A DNA stretch of 64,000 nt from JAICJR01 sp963848495 (GTDB lineage Bacteria; Actinomycetota; Thermoleophilia; Solirubrobacterales; Thermoleophilaceae): positions 248,001-312,000 of the forward strand of contig CAWKDV010000001.1 in the NCBI GenBank assembly GCA_963848495.1, written 5' to 3'. Shown piece after piece: positions 36,601 to 43,781 of the stretch. The notes beneath the pieces are model-generated. The model had not been told where the DNA came from. It saw only the letters and a list, made by a program, of their open reading frames with translations, and ran no database searches. Each line of letters starts with the position of its first letter. Positions within the stretch are counted from its first letter, which is position 1. The position numbers were made by a program, and so were the translations under genes.

Positions 36601-37832
36601 CGCCCGGGCCCGAGACCGGCGAGCACCAGCTCGACCGCACCGCCAGCGCCGAGCCGCGGACCCCCGTGGCGGCGGACGTGCTGCGCTCGCTCAACGAGCA
36701 GCTGCTCAAGGTGCCCGAGGGCTTCCACCTGCACCGCAAGCTCAAGCCGCAGCTCGACAAGCGGCGCACGGCGCTCGACGAGGGCACGATCGAGTGGGCC
36801 CAGGCCGAGTCGCTCGCGTATGCCTCGCTGCTCCAGCAGGGCGTGCCGATCCGGCTCACCGGCCAGGATGTGGAGCGCGGCACGTTCAGCCAGCGCCACC
36901 TCGTGCTGCACGACTCGGAGACCGGCGAGCGCTACACGCCGATCCAGCAGCTGCCCGGCTCGACGGCGCCGTTCGAGCTCCACAACAGCCCGCTGTCGGA
37001 GTCGGCCTGTCTCGGCTTCGAGTACGGCTACAGCGCCCAGGCGCCCGAGGCGCTGGTGCTCTGGGAGGCCCAGTTCGGCGACTTCGTGAACAGCGCCCAG
37101 GTGGTGGTGGACCAGTTCCTCGTCTCCGGTCTCGCCAAGTGGGGCCAGACCAGCCGGCTCACGCTGCTCCTGCCGCACGGTTACGAAGGCTCGGGGCCCG
37201 AGCACTCGAGCGGGCGGCTCGAGCGCTTCCTCCAGCTCGCCGCCGAGGGCAACATCCGCGTGGCCAACTGCACCACCCCTGCGCAGTACTTCCACCTGCT
37301 GCGGCGCCAGGCGCTCGTGCCCAAGCCGCGGCCGCTGATCGTGATGACGCCCAAGAGCCTGCTGCGCCTGCCGGCCGCGTCATCGCGCATCGAGGACCTG
37401 TCCGAGCGCGGCTTCCAGCCGGTGATCGACGACCCGGCGCTTCCCGGCCCGCGCGAGGAGGTCACGCGGCTCGTGCTCTGCACCGGCAAGATCTACTACG
37501 ACATCGCCGGCAACGAGGCGCGCGCCGACGCCCGCCACGTCGCCGTGGCCCGCGTCGAGCTGCTCTACCCGTTCGCCGCCAACGAGCTGCGCGAGCTGAT
37601 GGCCGGGTACCCCGCGCTGCGCGAGGTCGTGTGGATGCAGGAGGAGCCGAAGAACATGGGCGCCCGCGCCTTCATGAAGCTGCGCATGCTCGACGAGCTG
37701 ATGCCGGAGGGCGTGAAGTACGAGTACGTCGGCCGCGAGTTCCGGGCGAGCCCGGGTGAGGGTTATCCGGCTGCGCACCGGGCGGAGCAGCTGCGGATCG
37801 TCCGGGCTGCCCTCGGAATGCCTGGTACTTAG
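33681..37832 (+). CDS. kgd: Lipoyl-lipoyl-PSBD-E2-E1 fusion 2-oxoglutarate dehydrogenase (Kgd type)
   Basis: 1383 residues. Order: lipoyl domain 1 (residues about 6-80, STDKVD with lipoyl-lysine K47), lipoyl domain 2 (about 95-169, K136), peripheral-subunit-binding domain (about 198-233, TPVAARMAAANGIDLSTLRG), then E2 acyltransferase (about 250-490, active-site TYDHRVIQG with H458) and E1 (about 500-1383, thiamine motif GDAAFPAQGVVSETLNLQAL with a VHIITDNQLGF end). Typical actinobacterial Kgd/OdhA joins E2 and E1 but has no lipoyl or binding domain, so this is the complete arm plus both catalysts in one chain; only E3 must come from elsewhere. ATG at 33681, divergent from the FAD oxidase. The stop codon sits in the perfect palindrome ACTTAGCGCTAAGT. 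Confidence 0.95.
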   Translation: MATQTTVEITMPQMGESVTEGTILEWRKQEGDPVDQDEALVDVSTDKVDTEVPSPVAGTLTKILVQPDETVPVGTVLAEIEVNGAKPAAAEPAELVDVEFPQMGDSVTEGTVLEWLKNVGDEVALEEELVEISTDKVDAAMPSPVAGTLVEILVQADETVPTGTVLCRMAPGAVAAKPVEPKEAPASAAPTNGAAAATPVAARMAAANGIDLSTLRGTGPRGRVLKEDVEAAMAGNGASPAAQAPAAEAGVKPIRGPAATLVRFMNESRTIPTATSFRTLDVDQLDVRRKALKGAGQKLSFTHLIAWAIVQAARDMPVMAHAYAEQDGVPQRVTPAGMSLGLAVDVERKDGSRSLVVPVIRQADQLDFPTFAARYDAAVAGARDNTLPPEAYQGANITLTNPGGIGTVASVPRLMPGQGTIVATGAIGYPPGLTGVDPSKLRELGVSKVMTMTSTYDHRVIQGAESGAFLRRIDQLLQGEDGFYEALFGALGVDAAAAPADGAGLATATGPAPLHVTPDESLMQAVQAATSLVKAHRMHGHLAARLDPLGSKPVGDPALNPATVHLTPELMRAIPASVLRVAVPGETFADALPHLQETYTGTIAYEIEHISDHRQRVWLRQAIESGAHREPLSSEHKRALLERLSQVEALESYLHKAFLGKKQFSIEGLDVVVPMLDEVMHRAAGAGAREVVLGMAHRGRLNVLAHTVGRPYQTILVEFEGEQNLEADTAMPEGGTGDVKYHHGASGTYKLPGGKAITVSLSPNPSHLEIVDPVVEGRARADQTTRKDREAHHDATVVLPVLIHGDAAFPAQGVVSETLNLQALDGYNTGGTVHIITDNQLGFTTNPQEGRSTRYASDLAKGFDVPIIHVNGDDVEACIAAVRLAMGFRERFGRDALIDLIGYRRFGHNETDEPAYTQPVMYSKIKNHPPVRKLYADRLIAEGVITQEDAEQMASSAYKELADAHADLKASLAAPGPETGEHQLDRTASAEPRTPVAADVLRSLNEQLLKVPEGFHLHRKLKPQLDKRRTALDEGTIEWAQAESLAYASLLQQGVPIRLTGQDVERGTFSQRHLVLHDSETGERYTPIQQLPGSTAPFELHNSPLSESACLGFEYGYSAQAPEALVLWEAQFGDFVNSAQVVVDQFLVSGLAKWGQTSRLTLLLPHGYEGSGPEHSSGRLERFLQLAAEGNIRVANCTTPAQYFHLLRRQALVPKPRPLIVMTPKSLLRLPAASSRIEDLSERGFQPVIDDPALPGPREEVTRLVLCTGKIYYDIAGNEARADARHVAVARVELLYPFAANELRELMAGYPALREVVWMQEEPKNMGARAFMKLRMLDELMPEGVKYEYVGREFRASPGEGYPAAHRAEQLRIVRAALGMPGT

Positions 37833-37840
37833 CGCTAAGT
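37827..37840. repeat. 14-bp perfect palindrome at the kgd stop codon
   Basis: ACTTAGCGCTAAGT, symmetrical about its centre, includes the kgd TAG and directly precedes heptamer tract 4. Confidence 0.7.
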
Positions 37841-37875
37841 CGGTGATCGGTGATCCGTGATCGGTGATCGATCAC
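37841..37875. repeat. Heptamer tandem repeat (tract 4)
   Basis: Four CGGTGAT/CCGTGAT copies in a row followed by CGATCAC, a partial complement. It fills the gap between the convergent kgd and SDR genes and overlaps the SDR stop. Confidence 0.75.
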
Positions 37876-38681
37876 ACGCGCTTCGGGCGTTGTTTCTCAC
37901 CTAATTCCTTGGCCACCTCGTGGCCGCCGAGCCGCCTCGCCATCGCCGACACCGTCGACGGCGAGATCCCTGCCAGCCAGGCGCTCGTGCGCATGAAGAG
38001 GGGCGCAACGTCGATCTCGGCCCGGTCTCGCTCTATGCCTCGCACGACCGCCTGGGCCACCTGCTCGGGGGAGCGGGTGGAGACGCCTGTGGGCAGCTTC
38101 ATGCCGGTTTCCGCGAACATGCCGGCGTCGCTGACGAAGCCCGGGAAGACCGTGGTGACGCCGACGCCGCGGCCGTGGAGCTCGTCGCGCAGCGCCGAGG
38201 CGAAGCCGCGCATGCCGAACTTCGTGGCCGAGTAGACGCTGCCGCCGGCGGCCGCCACCTTGCCGGACATCGACGAGACGAACACGAGGTGGCCGGAGCC
38301 GCGCTCGACCATGGCCGGAGCCAGGGCCCGCGCGAGCTGCACCGGAGCGCGCAGGTTCACGTCGATCGTCGCGTCGATCTCCTCCGGGGAGAAGCTGTCG
38401 AGCCAGCCGCTGCCGGGCAGCGCAGCGTTGGCCACGAGCACATCAACCGAGCCGACGCGCTCGGCCAGCGCTCGCACGCCCTCGGTGCTGGCCAAGTCGG
38501 CGGGCAGCGCCTCGGCGCGCGAGCCGAGGGCCGTCGCAAGGCCCTCGAGCGCGTCGGCGCGCCGCCCGCTGAGCGTGAGCTCCGCCCCGCGCGCATGGAG
38601 CGCACGGGCGATTGCCTGCCCGATCCCCCCGGACGCCCCGGTCAGGAGGATCCGGCTGCCGTCGATCTCCATCGGCGGCAT
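37872..38681 (-). CDS. Short-chain dehydrogenase/reductase
   Basis: 269 residues. The NAD(P)-binding motif is TGASGGIGQAIA (about residues 14-25), the structural NAAL motif follows, the catalytic Ser is in VFVSSMSG and the YxxxK pair is in YSATKFG. Standard single-domain SDR with a C-terminal helical extension (EVAKELGEKQRPKRV). Substrate unknown; a ketone/alcohol dehydrogenase or lipid-related reductase is possible. It is monocistronic, convergent with kgd. Confidence 0.92.
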   Translation of the reverse strand: MPPMEIDGSRILLTGASGGIGQAIARALHARGAELTLSGRRADALEGLATALGSRAEALPADLASTEGVRALAERVGSVDVLVANAALPGSGWLDSFSPEEIDATIDVNLRAPVQLARALAPAMVERGSGHLVFVSSMSGKVAAAGGSVYSATKFGMRGFASALRDELHGRGVGVTTVFPGFVSDAGMFAETGMKLPTGVSTRSPEQVAQAVVRGIERDRAEIDVAPLFMRTSAWLAGISPSTVSAMARRLGGHEVAKELGEKQRPKRV

Positions 38682-38738
38682 GGTAAAGCCGAAGGGCGCA
38701 CGCCGCGCGGGGTGGCGTGCGCCCCGACCCGAGGAAGG

Positions 38739-39245
38739 TCAGGCTGCGATGGCCTCGATCGGCTTCGGAACCGGGAACTGGATGATCTCGGCGCCCTGGT
38801 CCTCGACCGTGCCGGCCAGCTCGTTCACGAACAGCTCACCGAGGTAGTCGGTCCAGGTCTGCTGGGCGGCCTTCATGGCGAGGTAGTGGCGATCGCCGAA
38901 GCCGACGACGGCAACGCGCTCCAGCTCGTGAAACGGATGCCAGCCGAAGAGCGTCGCGCGGAAGATGAGGCGCTGGCCGGTGCGGATGACCTCGAGCTCT
39001 GACGAGGTCCAGGCGTTGTGGTCGACGAGCTCGTCGAGCTCAGGCTTCACGTACTGGAAGGCGACCCCCACTCGCTGTACAGCGGCGCCTGTGACGGCGG
39101 TGCCGGGATAGCTCAGCGAGGTGCCCGCGTTCTGGATCTCGGCGGGCCGCCGCTCCTCGCGGAGCCGCTCCTGGCGGTCCGCCTCGTGTTGGTAGCGCGC
39201 TTCGTCGAGGTCGATGACCACGCTGGTGTCCTTGACGATGTCCAT
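38739..39245 (-). CDS. Hypothetical protein (168 aa)
   Basis: ATG 39245 with GAGAGGAAGAG upstream as ribosome-binding site. The N-terminal third is charged and helical (LDEARYQHEADRQERLREERR). The C-terminal two thirds has the alternating pattern of an alpha/beta or beta-sandwich fold (RLIFRATLFGWHPFHELERVAVVGFGDRHYLAMKAAQQTWTDYLGELFVNEL). No signal peptide. Family not recognised. The upstream region is unusually T-rich for this genome. Confidence 0.72.
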   Translation of the reverse strand: MDIVKDTSVVIDLDEARYQHEADRQERLREERRPAEIQNAGTSLSYPGTAVTGAAVQRVGVAFQYVKPELDELVDHNAWTSSELEVIRTGQRLIFRATLFGWHPFHELERVAVVGFGDRHYLAMKAAQQTWTDYLGELFVNELAGTVEDQGAEIIQFPVPKPIEAIAA

Positions 39246-39304
39246 GACTCTTCCTCTCTGACCTGGCTCTTTTTTTGGACTTTGTAACTACTTTGTGATT
39301 CGGT

Positions 39305-39332
39305 CAGACATTAGACATCGTACATCGGACAT
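39305..39332. repeat. Heptamer tandem repeat (tract 5)
   Basis: Four degenerate copies CAGACAT, TAGACAT, CGTACAT, CGGACAT with constant ACAT ending, in the spacer before ferritin. No complementary arm is visible, unlike tracts 1-3. Confidence 0.65.
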
Positions 39333-39390
39333 CCGTCGACTGCCAGCACCAGACCGTGCTCTGGCGCACCCGCCGTATATCGTCCAAGCC

Positions 39391-39918
39391 ATGCCCGCAG
39401 AGCGCTTCGTCACCGCCCTCAACGAGCAGGTCGCCAACGAGTTCGCCGCGCACCAGCAGTACGTGGCGATCGCCGTCTACTTCGACGCGCAGACGCTCCC
39501 CCGCCTCGCAGGGTTCTTCTACGCCCAGGCGCTCGAGGAGCGCGACCACGCGATGATGATGGTCCGCTACCTGCTCGACGCCGGCGCCGAGGTCACGATC
39601 CCCGGCGTGGCGGCGCCCAAGCCGTCCTTCGGCGACATCGTGGAGCCGGTGCGCCACGCCCTCGAACAGGAGCGCACCGTGACCAGCCAGATCGAGCGGC
39701 TGGCCACGATCGCCCGCGAGGAGGGCGACCTCACCAGCGAGCAGTTCCTCTCGTGGTTCCTCAAGGAGCAGGTCGAGGAGGTGGCGACGATGTCGGCGCT
39801 GCTGCAGGTCGTCGAGCGCTCGCGCGACAACCCGATGCAAGCCGAGGACTTCGTCGCGCGGGAGCACTCCGGAGGCGGGGTCACCGACCCCACGGCGCCG
39901 CCGGTCGCGGGCGCCTAA
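39391..39918 (+). CDS. Ferritin (bacterial non-heme)
   Basis: 175 residues from ATG 39391. It stores iron by oxidising Fe2+ at a ferroxidase site. The conserved helical bundle has NEQVANEFAAHQQYVAIAVYF (first Glu ligand), EERDHAMMM (bridging Glu and His), and KEQVEEVATMSALLQV (later Glu ligands). A C-terminal disordered tail replaces the short E helix. The 5' region holds heptamer tract 5. Convergent with the glycan-operon fusion gene and overlapping it by four bases. Confidence 0.95.
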   Translation: MPAERFVTALNEQVANEFAAHQQYVAIAVYFDAQTLPRLAGFFYAQALEERDHAMMMVRYLLDAGAEVTIPGVAAPKPSFGDIVEPVRHALEQERTVTSQIERLATIAREEGDLTSEQFLSWFLKEQVEEVATMSALLQVVERSRDNPMQAEDFVAREHSGGGVTDPTAPPVAGA

Positions 39919-42578
39919 CTCGCTCCGAGCAGCAGGCCGACCGGCACGGCGGAGAGACCCGCGTCGTGAAGATCGGTGCTGAGGGAGTCGATGGCCTGGC
40001 CCCAGGTGGAGCGGTCGGCCGGTAGCACGAGCTCCACGATCTGCCCCGCTGCCAGCGTCGAGCTCGAGCTGCCGGCCCGCACGTGCACCGCCGGCGTGAC
40101 CGCGCGGCCGTCGGCGGCGCGCGCCAGCACGTACTGGTTGCCGGTGAGCCCCTTCGTGGCTGCCGCGTAGAAGATCTCGTGACCGGACAGCTCGGACCCG
40201 CGCGCGGTGCGCTCGAGCTGGCCCTTGGCCTTGAGCCAGCGGAAGGGGCTGTGGTTGGCGAGCTGAGGCACGCCCTCGTCACCCATGAGGCGAAGCTGCG
40301 CCACGGCCGGCGGCACCCTGGGCCCGCTGACCTCGAACGAGGCGCGCAGGTCGCGCCGCTCCAGCGAGCGGGCCGCCGCGACCAACTCGCCCTGCGGCGC
40401 GTCGACCAGCAGGCCGACCTGCTGCCGGCTGGTGGGCACCGAGCTGACGGGCCGCCAGTGGAAGACCGAGGCGAAGACGGGATAGACGTCGTCGTTCGAG
40501 AGCGTCCACAGCGAGGCCGCGACGAACGTCGCGGCCACCGCGGCTGCGCGCGACGCGCGCAGCCGCCAGACGGGCAGCCGCCGGACGCGCGATCGGCCCT
40601 CGAGCACGATCGAGGAGATCGGCCGCTGGCGGGCGAACGAGGGATCGGGATCGCGCCGCTCGGCGAGCGCGGCCTGCAGCTCAGGTCCGAGGTCCGAGCG
40701 ACGCCGCGCCGTGCGGGCCAGCCCGTGGTGCTCGTAGGCACGGTCGTTGACCTTCACGTGGGCAATCGAGAAGCCGTAGGAGATAGGGGTGCAGCCGCGG
40801 ATGATCGCCTCGAGCACGGTGAGGCCGGCCGTGGTGTGAACGAGCGCCTCGGACGCCGCCATGAAGTCGCTCATCCGCTCCGTGAAGCCCTCGAGCCGCA
40901 GGCGCGGCTCGGCGCCGAAGCGCCGCGCGAGCCGCTCGCGCAGCTCGTCGCTTCGCCCGCACAGCACCACCACATGGACGCCGTCCTGCTCGAGCGCGGT
41001 CTCGACCGCCCCCTCGACGTCACCCACGCCCCAGCCGCCGCCCGACACGAGCACGATCGGCCCCTCGGCCGGCAGCCCCAGCGCCTCGCGCGCACCGGCC
41101 CGGGAGCGCGGCTCGTGGAACGCCGGCATGATCGGCGGCCGCGCCCAGCGCGCGCTGCCCTCGCCGGCGATGGCCTCGACCTCCGGGATCGACTCCGGGT
41201 GGATCACGAAGTGCATGTCCACGCCGGGGTGGGCCCACCACCAGAGGCCGGCGAGATCCGTCACCGCCGAGTACAGCGGTACGTCGAGCTTGCCCCGGCG
41301 GCGCAGCTCGCCGAGCACCGCGCTGGCGCCGGGGTAGGTCGCCACCACGAGGTCCGCGCCGTGGCGCTCGATCAGCCTGCGCAGCTTCCCGCCGCCCACC
41401 AGCGTGAGCAGCTTCTGAGCGATCCAGCGCGTGGGCTGATGGGTGATCAGGAAGTACTGGAGCGAGAACAGCCAGGGCAGCCGCTCGAAGACGAGACGCG
41501 AGTTGTCCTTGCCGAGCCGCCGCGGCAGCCAGCCCATCTCGTCGAGCACGTCCATCACGGTGGCCTCGACGCCCGGCCGCTCCGCCTCGAGCTCCTGCGC
41601 GATCATGCGCGCCGGCAGGTCGTGGCCCTCGCCGATGTCCGCGCTGAAGATCAGCACCTTGGCGGTGGCTGGCCGGCCGGCCCCGTTGGCGGAGGCCCGC
41701 CAGTCCACGTACTGGCGAACGCCGTCGGCGAAGTCCGTGCGCGCCGTCCAGCCGAGCTCGGCGCGCGCGCGCTCGCTCGACACCCGCTTGCCGCCGAAGT
41801 CGCCCGGCCGCGCCGGGGTGCGCACGATCTCCACGTCGCCGACGGTGGCCTTCACGGTCTCGGCGATCTCGCTGATCGAGGTCACGTCGCGGTGGGCGAG
41901 GTTGTAGACGCTGACCCCGGCGGGCGCATCGAGCGCGCTGACGATGCCCTCGGCCAGGTCCACCACGTAGACGAAGTTGCGGAACTGCTCGCCGCTGCCG
42001 GCCACGGTGAGCGGGTCGCCGCGCAGTGCCTTGCCGACGAACGCCGGCACCACCGCGGCCTCGCGCGCCCGCGGGCCGTAGGGGATGCCGAAGCGCAGGA
42101 TCGACGCGCTGACCCCGTAGCTCTCGGCGTAGGCCTTGCAGTAGAGCTCACCCGCGAGCTTGGTGGCCGTGTAGAGGTGCGTGGGCGGCGGCACCGCCGT
42201 GTCCTCGTCGACCTCTTCGTCGGCGCAGTCGCTGTAGACCCAGGTGGTGCTGCCGTAGACCACCCGCGCAACACCCGAGCGGCGCGCGGCGTCGAGCACG
42301 TTGGCGGTGCCGCGGGTGTTCACGTTCTCGGCGCCGGACGGCCCCTTGTGCACGTGGTTCACGTCCGCCACCGCGGCGAGGTGCACCACGGCGTCGCAGC
42401 CGGCCACGGCGCGGTCCACCACATCCGGATCGGTGATCGAGCCGAGCTCCGTCTCCGCCTCCGGATGCCAGGGCGACAGCGTGAGGTCGAGGATGCGCAC
42501 CGAGTGGCCGCCCTCGATGAGCTGGTCCACCACGTGCGAGCCGATGAAGCCGGCGCCGCCCGTGACGAGCACCTTCAT
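39915..42578 (-). CDS. Triple fusion: NDP-sugar epimerase, MGDG-synthase-like glycosyltransferase, degenerate NodB-like domain
   Basis: 887 residues in one frame from ATG 42578. Domain 1 (about 1-300): extended-SDR epimerase/dehydratase with VTGGAGFIGSHVV, NVNTRGTANVL and the YTATK catalytic pair. Domain 2 (about 308-665): glycosyltransferase of the MGDG-synthase/GT28 type, opening VLIFSADIGEGHDLPA, with VLVSGGGWGVGDVEG as donor loop. Then one membrane helix (about 676-695, AAAVAATFVAASLWTL). Domain 3 (about 715-887): resembles a polysaccharide-deacetylase (NodB) fold, with VGLLVDAPQGELVAAARSLE and LRASFEVSGP, but the metal-binding Asp and His are replaced (VDAP for DDGP). The linker RASANGAGRPATAK joins domains 1 and 2 without a stop or internal ribosome site. 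Overlaps the DegT stop by four bases. Confidence 0.87.
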   Translation of the reverse strand: MKVLVTGGAGFIGSHVVDQLIEGGHSVRILDLTLSPWHPEAETELGSITDPDVVDRAVAGCDAVVHLAAVADVNHVHKGPSGAENVNTRGTANVLDAARRSGVARVVYGSTTWVYSDCADEEVDEDTAVPPPTHLYTATKLAGELYCKAYAESYGVSASILRFGIPYGPRAREAAVVPAFVGKALRGDPLTVAGSGEQFRNFVYVVDLAEGIVSALDAPAGVSVYNLAHRDVTSISEIAETVKATVGDVEIVRTPARPGDFGGKRVSSERARAELGWTARTDFADGVRQYVDWRASANGAGRPATAKVLIFSADIGEGHDLPARMIAQELEAERPGVEATVMDVLDEMGWLPRRLGKDNSRLVFERLPWLFSLQYFLITHQPTRWIAQKLLTLVGGGKLRRLIERHGADLVVATYPGASAVLGELRRRGKLDVPLYSAVTDLAGLWWWAHPGVDMHFVIHPESIPEVEAIAGEGSARWARPPIMPAFHEPRSRAGAREALGLPAEGPIVLVSGGGWGVGDVEGAVETALEQDGVHVVVLCGRSDELRERLARRFGAEPRLRLEGFTERMSDFMAASEALVHTTAGLTVLEAIIRGCTPISYGFSIAHVKVNDRAYEHHGLARTARRRSDLGPELQAALAERRDPDPSFARQRPISSIVLEGRSRVRRLPVWRLRASRAAAVAATFVAASLWTLSNDDVYPVFASVFHWRPVSSVPTSRQQVGLLVDAPQGELVAAARSLERRDLRASFEVSGPRVPPAVAQLRLMGDEGVPQLANHSPFRWLKAKGQLERTARGSELSGHEIFYAAATKGLTGNQYVLARAADGRAVTPAVHVRAGSSSSTLAAGQIVELVLPADRSTWGQAIDSLSTDLHDAGLSAVPVGLLLGAS

Positions 42579-43597
42579 TCGCCCGCCTCCGGGTGGTAGT
42601 AGAGCGGCACGCACCAGTGGTTCTCGGCCACCCAGTCGCTGTTCGGCAGCTCCGTGTGCGTGTGGCCGAAGATGCGGTGGCAGGGCTCGTCGTAGACCTT
42701 GCCGGTGGAGCGCTCGATGGGCTCGAAGACGATGTACTTGTAGAGGCCCGACACCATCCCGTCGGGCAGCTCGAGGCGCGCCGGATGCCCAGGGTCGAGC
42801 AGCTCGCGCGCCGCCGCGTTCTTCCAGGCCACGATCTCCTCGAGCCGCTCCACCTGCACGATGCCGAGCGCCGCCGTGAACTCGCTCATGCGGTGGTTCA
42901 GGCCCTGCACCTCGTGCTCCGGCTTGCCGTAGTTGCGGTGCTTGCGAGCGAACTCGATCAGCTCGGGGTGGCGCGACACCAGCACGCCGCCCTCGCCGGT
43001 GGAGATCGTCTTGGTGGCGTAGAGGGAGTAGACGCCGGCGTCGCCCCACTGGCCCGGCCGGGTGCCGTTCCAGGAGGCGCCGTGAGCGTGCGCGCAGTCC
43101 TCGAGCAGGAAGATGCCGTGCTCCCGGCAGTAGGCCGCGATGCGCCGGCTGTCGAAGGCGATGTGCCCGCCGATGTGCACGAGCCAGGCGGCGGCCGGCC
43201 GTTCGCGCTCGGCCCTGCGCTCGAAGTCCTCGAAGGACATGCAGAGGTCCTCGCGGTTGCAGTCGACGAACTCGACCTGCGCGCCCGCATGCATGGTGAC
43301 GAGCGGCGTGCCGGCGAAGGTGTTCGACGGGCAGAGCACCGTCCGGCCGCGCACGCCGGCGAACTCGAGCGCGGCCAGCGCGGCGCCCGACCAGCCGCCG
43401 GTGGCCACCGCCGGTAGCCCGTTCCAGTCCGCCCAGGCCGCCTCGAGCTCGTCCACCAGCGGCCCCTCGGTCCAGCGGTTCGAGTCGATCACGCGGTCCC
43501 AGAGCTCGTGCAGGCGGTCGCGATCGCGCCGATCGAAGCCGATGGCGAAGGCAGCGACGTCCGCGGCAGTGCGGGCAGCCTGAAGAGAAGGTTCCAT
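42575..43597 (-). CDS. DegT/DnrJ/EryC1-family sugar aminotransferase
   Basis: 340 residues from ATG 43597; the longer open frame to 43735 adds a non-homologous start. PLP-dependent transaminase that makes amino sugars from NDP-keto sugars. Motifs: TGGWSGAALAALEF near the N-terminus, LEDCAHAHGASWNG, and YSLYATKTISTGEGG with the PLP lysine. First gene of a two-gene operon with the epimerase-glycosyltransferase fusion (ATGA overlap), so the product is probably an amino-sugar-containing glycolipid or glycan (inference). Confidence 0.93.
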   Translation of the reverse strand: MEPSLQAARTAADVAAFAIGFDRRDRDRLHELWDRVIDSNRWTEGPLVDELEAAWADWNGLPAVATGGWSGAALAALEFAGVRGRTVLCPSNTFAGTPLVTMHAGAQVEFVDCNREDLCMSFEDFERRAERERPAAAWLVHIGGHIAFDSRRIAAYCREHGIFLLEDCAHAHGASWNGTRPGQWGDAGVYSLYATKTISTGEGGVLVSRHPELIEFARKHRNYGKPEHEVQGLNHRMSEFTAALGIVQVERLEEIVAWKNAAARELLDPGHPARLELPDGMVSGLYKYIVFEPIERSTGKVYDEPCHRIFGHTHTELPNSDWVAENHWCVPLYYHPEAGE

Positions 43598-43724
43598 GTG
43601 TGCGTACCGGGAGCGCTCGGCGCGGCTCGACTGCCAAGGGCAATCCGGCTTGGCGAAGGCTATACGGACCTGCGGCGGTCCGTGGACACCCAACTGTGAA
43701 GGCGCGTTAAGACACAGAAGAAGC

Positions 43725-43755
43725 GAGGCCGGCACGGGGTCACCGTGCCGGCCTC
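43725..43755 (-). terminator. Intrinsic terminator of pstS
   Basis: Perfect 13-bp stem (GAGGCCGGCACGG with CCGTGCCGGCCTC) and a five-base loop. On the minus strand, after the stem, comes a T-rich GCTTCTTCTGTGTCTT. It lies 26 bases beyond the pstS stop. Confidence 0.85.
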
Positions 43756-43781
43756 TGGCTCGTAGCGCCTTCGGCTGTGGA

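Noticed and set aside
39915..43643. A single 1242-residue open frame covering DegT antisense region, epimerase and glycosyltransferase
   Set aside because: Its first part is out of frame with the clear DegT gene. The real start is ATG 42578, giving the 887-residue fusion; the rest is a shadow.
43664..43683. ACGGACC/GGTCCGT stem before the DegT gene
   Set aside because: Short stem with no supporting signal. It could be chance in GC-rich DNA.
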